From contig JAFRLD010000019.1 of assembly GCA_017431395.1 (NCBI GenBank), forward strand, positions 1 to 12,801: a stretch of 12,801 nucleotides of DNA. The letters run 5' to 3'. The notes beneath the pieces were generated by a model. It saw nothing but the letters and a program-made list of their open reading frames with translations. It did no database searches and was not told the DNA's origin. This stretch comes from Bacillota bacterium. Lineage in GTDB: Bacteria; Bacillota; Clostridia; Peptostreptococcales; Anaerovoracaceae. This document shows, piece after piece, positions 1-6,656 of the stretch; position 1 is the stretch's first letter; the number at the start of each line of letters is the position of its first letter. The translations under genes and the position numbers were made by a program.

Positions 1-38
1 CGCGAATCTTCGTTTTCGAACGGATGGATATAGCTGGA

Positions 39-3000
39 TCATTTACAGGGCCGCTTGACCACGAATCGGTCTAGGCAGGCCAGGATCCCGGGCAGTAGGA
101 AGATGACCAGGATCGTTGCGATCAGACAGCCGATGGAGAGGATCCGGCAGATCTGCCGGGTGGCAGGCTCTTCGAACGCGAAACTCAGGACGCCGACCGC
201 GGCGATCAGGATGGTCGCGGAAGTCAGTATCGTCTGAAGAGAGCCTTTGTAGGCGGCACGGATCGATTCGCGCCGGGATAGAGGCGCCGCGCCGGCCCCG
301 GCGACAGGCTCGGCCAAATCGGCCTCGGCAATCGAAGCCGCGCCGGTCCCGCCGGCCAAATCGGCCCCAGCAATCGAAGCCGCCTCCGCCCCGCTCCGGT
401 TCTCAATATAATAGGTCGTGTAGATGATCGCGTAATCGATGGTCGCGCCCATCATGATGCTTTGGACGATGAGCAGGGCCAGATAGTTCATGTCGATATG
501 CAGGGCGTTCAGCACCGCCATAGTCAGGAAGACGGCGCACTGGATGATCAGCACCAGAATCGCGGAGGTCACGAACCTCCGGAACGTCAGCAGGACGATG
601 AACAGAATGAAGAGCGCCGTCAGCAGGGTGACCCGGTTCAGTTCCGAATGGAAGGTCTGGGACATCTCATAAGCCATCGGGGTCGCGCCGATCAGGTACA
701 TGGGGGAGCTGAACCGCTCGCCGGTATAGGAGGTCAGCTGGTCCATGAAGGCTCTGGTTTCGTCCGAGTCCTCCGGAAGATCCGCGTTGATCATGAGCCG
801 GCCGTAATGCTCTCCGTGCAGTTTGCCGGCCGCCTCTTCGAGATCGTCGCGCATCTCATGGACGTCCTCGATCTCGTCCTCTTCCATAGCCTGTGAGAAG
901 GCTGGCCGTTCGATCATCTCTCCGTCCAGATGGGAAACAAGCTTCATCAGATCCATGCGCCAGGATTCATCGTAATAATTCCGCGAACCATAAAGCTCAT
1001 AGAGCATCTGCAGATCGCCCTCGGACATATCCTCGCTATAGCCGTCCAGCAGGTCCGAAAGCCCATGGTAAGTATACTCCGTTCCATTGACGGCCCCATT
1101 GATCAGCCTTTGGGCAAGGCGCAGATCCTTCGCGGAACCGCCGATGCGGCCCTTCATGTCGGGATCGCTCAGGACCGTGTTCACGAGGAAATTGATGAAC
1201 TGCTGCGGGGACAGCGTCCACCGGTCGGTATTGCCATGCTTATAGATATAAAGCAGATAGATGCTGCGGACGTCGGACTTCTTCATGCCGAGAAGCTTTC
1301 CCATAGAGGATGTAGAGAGCTTCTTGCCGCGCACGGAAGTGTCGATGATCTTCCGGAGCGTCCTCAGCTGTTTCCTCTGGGACTTGGTCAGGGAATGGCG
1401 GATCGTCTTGTCCGACAGCATATAGTGGATGAGTTTCTGTACGGAGATCTTGTGCGAGGCGGGGTCAGAGAGGATGTCCGAGTAAGCCCAGACCAGGGTC
1501 AGGGGCTGCTCATCAAGAGGGATCCCGTAGCCGGTCAGGGCCTGGACCATGGCAGGGATCTCGTATGGTGTGGGATCCATCTGGCCGATCTGCGAGAGGG
1601 CACCGATCAGCTGGGCGGTCTCTTCGCCGCCGAACTGGTCCTTCAGGGCAGGATCCTCCGACATCTGCTGCAGGATCTGCGCGACATCCGCGATGGTCCG
1701 GGTCCCTTCGACTCCCTTTTTCATATGATGGTTGACGTAGATCATCCGCATCTGGGGCTTTTTCATGCCGAGAAGCTTAGCGGCTCCCTTGTAGGTGCGC
1801 TTCTTCGTCATTTTCTTTTTATTCGTATAGACCCGCATGGATTCGAGCTGCTCCCGCTGGGAGGCGCTGATCATGCTCCCGTAATCCGGGTCCGTGGCCA
1901 CCTCGTCGATGAGGAAGGAGATAAAACGCGGCAGCGTCATCCGGCCGGGATCCGCAGAGCCTTTTTTGATCTGGTAATAGAGAAGCAGCTGCCGGGCCTG
2001 GGAGGTTTTCATGCCAAAAAAGCTGGCCAGGCCGGAGGCAGTCTTTTGCGAGGTAAGGGCATGGACATCGGTGAACTTCGCCATATCGTTGATCTGATCC
2101 CGGGTCTCATCATCCATCGTCCTGCCGAAGTCCGGGTCGTACATGACGTCCTCCTGCAGGAAAGAAACGAAGCGGGGGATCGTCATACCGAACTGCGGAT
2201 CGCCCGCGTAATAATCGTAGTAGATCAGGCGGAGCATGTCGGTGCTCATATCTGTATCGCTGAAATCGGTATCGGGATCGGACTCATCGCGCATATCGTC
2301 GATGAAGTCCTTCATATCTTCGGCGGTCCGGTCTTTGCCGATCGTACTCTCATAACAGACGGCGCTGCGGACTTCTTCCCGCGCGTCCAGCTTGTCTGCC
2401 AGCTTTCCGGCGGCGGAACTGTCCTTCTCGTTATACATCATGACGATCGTGTTGTCCTGACCGAAGGCGGCTTCGATGGCATCCCCGGCGCCATACTGGG
2501 CATAGGAGAAATCGACACCGCTTCTGGCCATGAAGCCTGCGATAAACAAACAGGCGAACAGGAGGGCCAGAGGAACACGCCCGCGGAACTGAAAGCCCGA
2601 AAGATGCGGCAGGTCGAACGGGAGCGTCGGCTTCGGTGTGCGCAGCATCAGCGAATCCAGCGCGAGCAGCATGGCCGGCAGGACCGTGAAGATGCAGAGC
2701 AGGCTGATGAGCACGCCCTTCGCGAGGGCGAGGCCGATGTCCGCGCCGACTCCGAACCGCATGAAGAGCAGGGCCAGAAGTCCCGCGAAAGTGGTCAGGG
2801 AACTGCCCGTGATCGCGCCGAACGACCGCATGAGCGCATACTTCATCGCCAGATGTTTGTCCTCGCAGACCAGCCTTTGCTGGCGGTAGCGGTTCAAAAG
2901 CATAATGGAGTAATCCATGCTGAGGGCGAGCTGCAGGATGGCGACGATGCCAAACGTGGTCTTCGAAATGCTGGGGAAAAAGATGTAAGTGCCCATGTTG

Positions 3001-3605
3001 ATCAGCACGGCGACCCCTACCGTCACCAGGAACGCGACGGGCTCGATCCAGGAATTCGCCATGATGAGCAGGACAAGAAAGATCAGGGCCACCGCAGACA
3101 GGGCGATCCAAAGCGGCAGTCCGTTGTGATTCGCGGCGTCGATGGTACCGCCCAGGGCGATCTCGTGGGATTCTTCGTAACGTTCTCCCACCTCCTGCCA
3201 GAGGGAGGCGGCCTCCTCGGAGTACTGGTCAAGGTCGCAGTTCAAAACATAGAGCGTATGTCCGTCCCGGTTGTAGTCGGTCCCGTCCTCAGAGTCCGGC
3301 AGCTCATAGTCTACGGACTCCACGCCGGAGAGATCTTCGAGCTCCGCCTTCATGGCGAGTTTCTCGTCCGCCCCATTGAGGTCATCGAACATGATCTTTA
3401 GCGTGCTGGACTCCTCCTCGCCGAATTCCGCTTCCATCAAATCAAGCCCGAGTCGCATAGAGGAATCGTCGGGCAGATATTTCGTCATATCCCGGTTAAC
3501 GTTGACAAAAGGAATCAGGGCACCACAGGCCAGGGCAAGGACGATGAATATGATCAGGATGATCCTGTTGTTTGTTACAAGAAATCCAGCAAAACGTTCT
3601 TTCAT
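39..3605 (-). CDS. MMPL/RND-family transporter with a repeat-expanded extracytoplasmic domain
   Basis: Large integral membrane protein of 1188 residues, predicted to export a hydrophobic or lipid-like substrate using the proton gradient; the substrate is unknown. It has the two-half RND layout. TM1 lies at about 13-33, followed by a first external domain (about 34-165), a helix bundle at about 166-320, another helix at about 344-362, a second external domain (about 366-985), and a second helix bundle from about 993 to the C-terminus. Each half has the MMPL Asp-Tyr pair of the proton relay (D231-Y232 in LSMDYSIML; D1057-Y1058 in GATIDYAII). The second external domain, about 620 residues, is far larger than I expect for the family and holds repeats at 457 to about 907. 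A cytoplasmic loop at about 1069-1113 carries an Ala/Gly-rich insert. The ATG at 3605 gives a proper N-terminus for the family (MKERFAGFLVTNNRIILI), but no Shine-Dalgarno precedes it. It is divergent from the EamA gene. The family call is secure; the function is not. Confidence 0.93.
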   Translation of the reverse strand: MKERFAGFLVTNNRIILIIFIVLALACGALIPFVNVNRDMTKYLPDDSSMRLGLDLMEAEFGEEESSTLKIMFDDLNGADEKLAMKAELEDLSGVESVDYELPDSEDGTDYNRDGHTLYVLNCDLDQYSEEAASLWQEVGERYEESHEIALGGTIDAANHNGLPLWIALSAVALIFLVLLIMANSWIEPVAFLVTVGVAVLINMGTYIFFPSISKTTFGIVAILQLALSMDYSIMLLNRYRQQRLVCEDKHLAMKYALMRSFGAITGSSLTTFAGLLALLFMRFGVGADIGLALAKGVLISLLCIFTVLPAMLLALDSLMLRTPKPTLPFDLPHLSGFQFRGRVPLALLFACLFIAGFMARSGVDFSYAQYGAGDAIEAAFGQDNTIVMMYNEKDSSAAGKLADKLDAREEVRSAVCYESTIGKDRTAEDMKDFIDDMRDESDPDTDFSDTDMSTDMLRLIYYDYYAGDPQFGMTIPRFVSFLQEDVMYDPDFGRTMDDETRDQINDMAKFTDVHALTSQKTASGLASFFGMKTSQARQLLLYYQIKKGSADPGRMTLPRFISFLIDEVATDPDYGSMISASQREQLESMRVYTNKKKMTKKRTYKGAAKLLGMKKPQMRMIYVNHHMKKGVEGTRTIADVAQILQQMSEDPALKDQFGGEETAQLIGALSQIGQMDPTPYEIPAMVQALTGYGIPLDEQPLTLVWAYSDILSDPASHKISVQKLIHYMLSDKTIRHSLTKSQRKQLRTLRKIIDTSVRGKKLSTSSMGKLLGMKKSDVRSIYLLYIYKHGNTDRWTLSPQQFINFLVNTVLSDPDMKGRIGGSAKDLRLAQRLINGAVNGTEYTYHGLSDLLDGYSEDMSEGDLQMLYELYGSRNYYDESWRMDLMKLVSHLDGEMIERPAFSQAMEEDEIEDVHEMRDDLEEAAGKLHGEHYGRLMINADLPEDSDETRAFMDQLTSYTGERFSSPMYLIGATPMAYEMSQTFHSELNRVTLLTALFILFIVLLTFRRFVTSAILVLIIQCAVFLTMAVLNALHIDMNYLALLIVQSIMMGATIDYAIIYTTYYIENRSGAEAASIAGADLAGGTGAASIAEADLAEPVAGAGAAPLSRRESIRAAYKGSLQTILTSATILIAAVGVLSFAFEEPATRQICRILSIGCLIATILVIFLLPGILACLDRFVVKRPCK
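311..383 (-). repeat. 42-bp-period direct repeat in the cytoplasmic loop of the MMPL gene
   Basis: Two 31-bp copies at 311-341 and 353-383 differ at two positions and lie exactly 42 bases (14 codons) apart. They encode the doubled peptide AASIAGADLAGGTG / AASIAEADLAEPVA. The insert interrupts the loop between YYIENRSG and LSRRESIRAAYKGSL, which joins two C-terminal membrane helices. It is in frame and looks like a recent local duplication. Copy number could vary between strains. Confidence 0.8.
885..2237 (-). repeat. About six tandem ~80-residue helical repeats within the MMPL protein
   Basis: Residues 457 to about 907 of the transporter align to themselves as consecutive units of 78-86 residues, starting near 457, 537, 619, 701, 779 and 865; the last is partial. 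The shared pattern is a helix with aromatic residues (IYYDYY, LLLYYQIKKG, IYVNHHMKKG, IYLLYIYKHG), then MTLPRFISFL-like, DPD-G-like, and a closing LLGMKK-like motif (FFGMKT, LLGMKK, LLGMKK). Units 1, 2, 4 and 5 are clearest; 3 and 6 have drifted. Part of the similarity survives in DNA: the 17-mer TTCATGCCGAGAAGCTT occurs at 1762-1778 and 1282-1298, encoding the end of units 2 and 4. The repeats lie between the membrane halves, on the outer face in the RND topology. I recognise no named domain here. Confidence 0.8.
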
Positions 3606-3607
3606 TA

Positions 3608-3616
3608 TGGTATAAT
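3608..3616 (+). promoter_or_regulatory. Extended -10 promoter of the EamA gene
   Basis: TGGTATAAT is a perfect extended -10 element (TG at 3608-3609, TATAAT at 3611-3616). No good -35 lies 17 bases upstream, which is tolerable for extended -10 promoters. The predicted start near 3623 gives a leader of about 56 bases to the ATG at 3679. The element overlaps the -10 of the opposing MMPL promoter, so the two genes probably compete for polymerase. Confidence 0.5.
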
Positions 3617-3643
3617 TTTATGCGTATTTACTGGAATTGACAA
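3615..3643 (-). promoter_or_regulatory. Predicted promoter of the MMPL gene (leaderless start)
   Basis: On the minus strand, TTGTCA (-35, positions 3643-3638) is followed after 17 bases by TAAAAT (-10, positions 3620-3615). Transcription should begin near 3607-3609, only a few bases before the ATG at 3605. With no Shine-Dalgarno in the intervening bases, the mRNA would be leaderless or nearly so. Confidence 0.5.
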
Positions 3644-3678
3644 CTGCGAAATCGTAGAGAAAGAAGGTTATTCGGACC

Positions 3679-4632
3679 ATGCAAAAGCTGGACAGCTCCC
3701 AGAAAAAAGGAAACACTAAATTGCTCGGCGCACTTTCTGTGACAGTCACATCGATCTGTTATGGACTGGTGCCCTCTTTTTCGTTCATCGCATTCGGGAT
3801 GGGCGTGGAGACGGAGACGCTCCTGTTCAATAAGTTCCTTTACGCGGCCATAATCATGTGGGCGTTCCTGCTGATCCGCGGGATCAAGGTCCGGTTCAGC
3901 CGCAGGGCGATGCTCGGGATGGTCGTGACCTGCATCGGATACGTCTGCATGTCCACAACGCTGTACATTTCCTTCGATTATATCTCGGGATCCCTTGCGA
4001 CCATCGTTTCGTTCACGTTCCCGGCGATGATCGTTGCCATCGAAATGATCACCCACAAGGAGCCGGTCAAGCTCACGAAGATCGCGGCGGTGGTCCTTTC
4101 GTTCGGAGGCCTGGTGCTGATCGTATGGTCGCCGGACATCATGGGCGGGGCGCTCATCGGAGTCTTCTTCGCGTTTCTGGCAGCGGTCTTTTATGTCGTC
4201 TATATCTTCGGCCTCGATTTCAAAAGCGTGCGCGAGGAGAGCAGCTTCGCGGTGGCGGGTTATGTCATGACCTCCGCGGCGGCGGTCAATTTCGTACGGT
4301 GCCTGATCAGCGGTAAGCCGCTGTTCACCTCGACCTTCGAACAGTTCGGGATGATGATCCTGCTCTCTGTGGTCTGCGTATTCATGGCGATCCTGTTCTA
4401 CGCCATCGGCGTACGTCTCATAGGACCGGGCAATGCGGCTCTGATCAATACCCTGGAGCCGGTCCTCGCATGCATCTTCGGCCATTTCCTCGTAGGGGAC
4501 CTTCTGACCGGCCGGATGCTCATCGGTGCGGCACTGGTTGTGATCGCCGTTCTGATCACCAATCTGCCGGGCAAGGGGGCGGCCCCTTCAAGCGAAATCG
4601 CCTCCCAAACCTCGCAGCATGACGATGTTTGA
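3679..4632 (+). CDS. EamA/DMT-family permease
   Basis: Membrane transporter of 317 residues in the drug/metabolite transporter superfamily, with about ten hydrophobic helices between residues 15 and 295 arranged as two EamA repeats. The second repeat ends with the typical signature GPGNAALINTLEPVLACIFG followed by a loop reading LVGDLLTGRMLIG, as in many DMT permeases; the first repeat has the matching SGSLATIVSFTFPAMIVAIE. The C-terminal tail of about 20 residues is polar. Such proteins move small metabolites or amino acids across the cytoplasmic membrane; nothing here identifies the substrate. The start at 3679 is preceded by AAGAAGG (3661-3667) with 11 bases of spacing. The gene is divergent from the MMPL transporter. 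Its stop codon is followed within a few bases by the operator-like repeats of the next gene, and I see no terminator between them. Confidence 0.92.
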   Translation: MQKLDSSQKKGNTKLLGALSVTVTSICYGLVPSFSFIAFGMGVETETLLFNKFLYAAIIMWAFLLIRGIKVRFSRRAMLGMVVTCIGYVCMSTTLYISFDYISGSLATIVSFTFPAMIVAIEMITHKEPVKLTKIAAVVLSFGGLVLIVWSPDIMGGALIGVFFAFLAAVFYVVYIFGLDFKSVREESSFAVAGYVMTSAAAVNFVRCLISGKPLFTSTFEQFGMMILLSVVCVFMAILFYAIGVRLIGPGNAALINTLEPVLACIFGHFLVGDLLTGRMLIGAALVVIAVLITNLPGKGAAPSSEIASQTSQHDDV

Positions 4633-4634
4633 TC

Positions 4635-4697
4635 GAAAATGACCAAAATGTGAAAGAAAATGACTGAATATGCTTGACTTTGACCACAAATGGTGGT
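4635..4697 (+). promoter_or_regulatory. Phased operator-like repeats upstream of the DeoR-family gene
   Basis: The 9-mer GAAAATGAC occurs at 4635-4643 and again at 4656-4664, exactly 21 bases apart. A third TGAC at 4681-4684 (in GACTTTGAC) follows 20 bases later, so the three sites lie on one DNA face at two-turn spacing. An inverted repeat, ACCAC-N5-GTGGT, covers 4683-4697 between the -35 and -10. Tandem phased sites are typical of DeoR-family operators, so autoregulation by the downstream protein is the likely role. This is inference from position and pattern. Confidence 0.5.
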
Positions 4698-4702
4698 ATT
4701 CT
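4674..4702 (+). promoter_or_regulatory. Promoter of the deoR-gap-pyk unit
   Basis: TTGACT (4674-4679), a 17-base spacer and TATTCT (4697-4702) preceded by an extended TGG make a strong sigma-A-type promoter. The predicted start near 4709 lies downstream of an in-frame ATG at 4690, so translation must use the ATG at 4729. Confidence 0.7.
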
Positions 4703-4728
4703 TTCATTGTAAGAAGGGAATCAAGCAA

Positions 4729-5565
4729 ATGCTGCAATATGACAGATTCGAGACCATATTGAATAAACTGCAGACACAGTCATCCGTCCGGGTGACAGAG
4801 CTTTCGAAGGAGCTTGGAGCCAGCGAGTCGACGATCCGGAGAGACATCGCAGACCTGGCCAAGGCGGGAAAGCTTCAGAAGGTGTTCGGCGGGGCAGTGC
4901 CTCTGCCGAATGGGACAAACGGGACAAACGGGACAAATGGTGCGAACGGTGCGAACGGAACAGACCGTGCCGATGAGACCGGAACTTCCCCCGCAGCCCG
5001 CAGAACCAACACCAGATCCAGGGACCTGCAGGAGAAAGAGAACATCCAGGCGGAGGAGAAGTCCGAGGTGGCCGCTTACGCCGCGACGCTGATCGAGGAT
5101 GGAGATCTGATCTACATAGATGCCGGAACGACGACCGGCCGGATGATCGATCACATCACCTGCACCGGAGCCACTTTCGTGACGAACGGTGCGAGGCATG
5201 CGATCCGGCTGGCGGCGAGAGGGCTCAAGACCTATCTGCTGTCAGGCAGGATGAAAGCAGCTACAGAAGCGATCATCGGCCCCGACGCGGTAGCCAGCCT
5301 GCAGAAGTATCACTTCACCAAATGTTTCATCGGGACCGATGGAGCGGACGAGGAATGCGGCCTGACAACGGCAGACATCGAAGAGTCCATGGTCAAGACG
5401 GAAGCGATCCGCCGCTCCGGCAGCGTATATGTCCTGGCGGACAGCAGCAAATTCGGCCTGGTGGCTCCGGTCACCTTCGCGCCGCTGGACGCAGGGACCA
5501 TCATTACGGACCGGCTCCCGGCAGAAGACTACCGGACGAAAGCGGACATTATAGAGTTACGTTAA
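4729..5565 (+). CDS. DeoR-family transcriptional regulator
   Basis: Cytoplasmic DNA-binding regulator of 278 residues. Residues 1-57 are a classic DeoR winged helix-turn-helix (VTELSKELGASESTIRRDIADLAKAGKLQKVFGGAV). From about residue 105 comes the DeoR C-terminal effector domain, related to sugar-phosphate isomerases, with DAGTTTGRM, FVTNGARHA, GTDGADEECGLTT and VLADSSKFG. Members bind a phosphorylated sugar and lose DNA affinity. I start at ATG 4729 because the promoter's predicted start lies after the in-frame ATG at 4690, MLQYDRFETIL is the usual family N-terminus, and AAGGGA sits about 10 bases upstream. Between the two domains is an unusual insert of NGT/NGA triplets (residues about 61-79) followed by a polar stretch. 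It lies 50 bp before gap, so control of lower glycolysis is likely. CggR, a different family, does that job in Bacillus. The effector is unknown; fructose-1-phosphate or another hexose or triose phosphate is plausible. Confidence 0.93.
   Translation: MLQYDRFETILNKLQTQSSVRVTELSKELGASESTIRRDIADLAKAGKLQKVFGGAVPLPNGTNGTNGTNGANGANGTDRADETGTSPAARRTNTRSRDLQEKENIQAEEKSEVAAYAATLIEDGDLIYIDAGTTTGRMIDHITCTGATFVTNGARHAIRLAARGLKTYLLSGRMKAATEAIIGPDAVASLQKYHFTKCFIGTDGADEECGLTTADIEESMVKTEAIRRSGSVYVLADSSKFGLVAPVTFAPLDAGTIITDRLPAEDYRTKADIIELR
4912..4965 (+). repeat. 9-bp in-frame tandem repeat in the deoR linker
   Basis: Six consecutive 9-base units run through the linker: GGGACAAAC twice, GGGACAAAT, GGTGCGAAC twice, then the diverged GGAACAGAC. 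They encode GTN-GTN-GTN-GAN-GAN-GTD. The array sits exactly between the DNA-binding and effector domains. Units stay in frame, so slippage would change linker length without breaking the protein. Confidence 0.9.
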
Positions 5566-5615
5566 CAATTACATTTGTAAATAATTAAGAAATCAATACA
5601 CAGGAGGAAACAAAC
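5566..5615 (+). promoter_or_regulatory. AT-rich gap leader with inverted repeat and strong RBS
   Basis: This 50-bp spacer is far more AT-rich than its surroundings. It holds the inverted repeat TTACA-TT-TGTAA (5569-5580) and the ribosome binding site AGGAGG (5602-5607), 8 bases before the gap ATG. A separate gap promoter would be expected for so strongly expressed a gene, but I find no convincing -35/-10 pair. A weak candidate is TTAACA at 5562-5567 with AT-rich sequence downstream. Confidence 0.3.
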
Positions 5616-6635
5616 ATGACAAAAATTGCAATCAACGGATTCGGACGTATCGGAAGACTGGCATTCAGAATGGTATTCGAGGACCCAGAGTGTGAGGTCG
5701 TTGCGATCAATGACCTGACAAGCCCGAATATGCTGGCGCATCTGCTGAAGTATGACAGCGTGCAGGGAAGATATTCTGCTACGCACACGGTCACCAGCGA
5801 TGAGAATTCCCTGACAGTCGACGGTAAGAAGATCCCGATCTTCAGCGAAGCGGACGCTTCCAAGCTCCCTTGGGGCGAATATGATGTTGACATCGTCCTG
5901 GAGTGCACAGGTTTTTATACCTCCAAGGCGAAATCCCAGGCGCATATCGATGCCGGAGCTAAGAAAGTCCTGATCTCTGCACCTGCAGGAAACGATCTGA
6001 AGACCATCGTTTATGGCGTTAACCACGAAACACTGACTAAGGAAGACAACGTTGTATCCGGCGCATCCTGCACCACGAACTGCCTGGCACCGATGGCTAA
6101 GGTCCTGGCGAACTACAGAGAGCTGAGAACCGGATTCATGACCACGATCCACGCTTACACCGGAGACCAGATGCTCCTCGACGGACCGCACAGAAAGGGC
6201 GACCTCAGAAGAGCGAGAGCCGGCGCGATCAACATCGTACCGAACTCCACAGGCGCAGCTAAGGCGATCGGCCTGGTCATTCCGGAACTGGACGGCAAGC
6301 TGATCGGATCCGCACAGAGAGTTCCTGTACCATCGGGCTCCATCACGATCCTGGACGCTACACTGAAGGATATGACAGACTCCGTTTCCGTAGAGGGCAT
6401 CAATGAGGCTATGAAGGCTGCGGCTTCCGAATCCTTCGGTTACACCGAAGAGGAACTGGTCTCCAGCGACATCATCGGAATCCCTTACGGTTCCCTGTTC
6501 GACGCTACACAGACTCTGGCAGAGAAGTGCGGCACACACATTTACGAAGTACGTATCGTTGCATGGTATGACAACGAGATGAGCTATGTGAACCAGCTGA
6601 TCCGTACCATGAAGCACCTGGGCACATTAGTATAA
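5616..6635 (+). CDS. gap: Glyceraldehyde-3-phosphate dehydrogenase, NAD-type
   Basis: Cytoplasmic glycolytic enzyme of 339 residues that converts glyceraldehyde 3-phosphate, NAD+ and phosphate into 1,3-bisphosphoglycerate and NADH. The N-terminal Rossmann motif is INGFGRIGR (residues 6-14). D33 in INDLTSP is the acidic residue expected for NAD rather than NADP use. The catalytic Cys is C152 in [12 protein letters not shown], and the partner His lies in [10 protein letters not shown]. The C-terminal WYDNEMSY motif is present. Length and sequence are normal for Firmicute GAPDH. AGGAGG at 5602-5607 fixes the start. Codon use differs from the neighbours: all 13 arginines are AGA (10) or CGT (3), whereas flanking genes favour CGG and CGC, a sign of very high expression. 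It lies 50 bp after the DeoR regulator and 21 bp before pyk. Confidence 0.98.
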   Translation: MTKIAINGFGRIGRLAFRMVFEDPECEVVAINDLTSPNMLAHLLKYDSVQGRYSATHTVTSDENSLTVDGKKIPIFSEADASKLPWGEYDVDIVLECTGFYTSKAKSQAHIDAGAKKVLISAPAGNDLKTIVYGVNHETLTKEDNVVSGASCTTNCLAPMAKVLANYRELRTGFMTTIHAYTGDQMLLDGPHRKGDLRRARAGAINIVPNSTGAAKAIGLVIPELDGKLIGSAQRVPVPSGSITILDATLKDMTDSVSVEGINEAMKAAASESFGYTEEELVSSDIIGIPYGSLFDATQTLAEKCGTHIYEVRIVAWYDNEMSYVNQLIRTMKHLGTLV

Positions 6636-6656
6636 CCGCGCAAAGGCTGGTCATCT

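Noticed and set aside
1..38. Possible terminator or gene start downstream of the MMPL stop
   Set aside because: The 38 bases hold no stem-loop with a T-run on either strand and no start with a binding site. Too little sequence is available to say more.
930..3401. Uninterrupted 823-codon plus-strand frame antisense to the MMPL gene
   Set aside because: The translation is rich in His, Gln, Arg, Gly and Asp without any domain, membrane or motif signal, while the opposite strand encodes a clear transporter. Long antisense frames are common opposite GC-rich coding DNA.
3628..4485. 285-codon minus-strand frame opposite the EamA gene
   Set aside because: Composition is dominated by His, Arg, Asp and Glu, as expected for the antisense of a hydrophobic membrane protein. 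It also covers the promoter region of the MMPL gene.
4690..4728. Earlier ATG for the DeoR regulator at 4690
   Set aside because: It overlaps the promoter -10 and lies upstream of the predicted transcript start; the added residues are not family-like.
4912..4965. CRISPR or mobile-element origin of the 9-bp repeats
   Set aside because: The units are contiguous, have no spacers, stay in frame inside a conserved gene, and no transposase or inverted ends are nearby.
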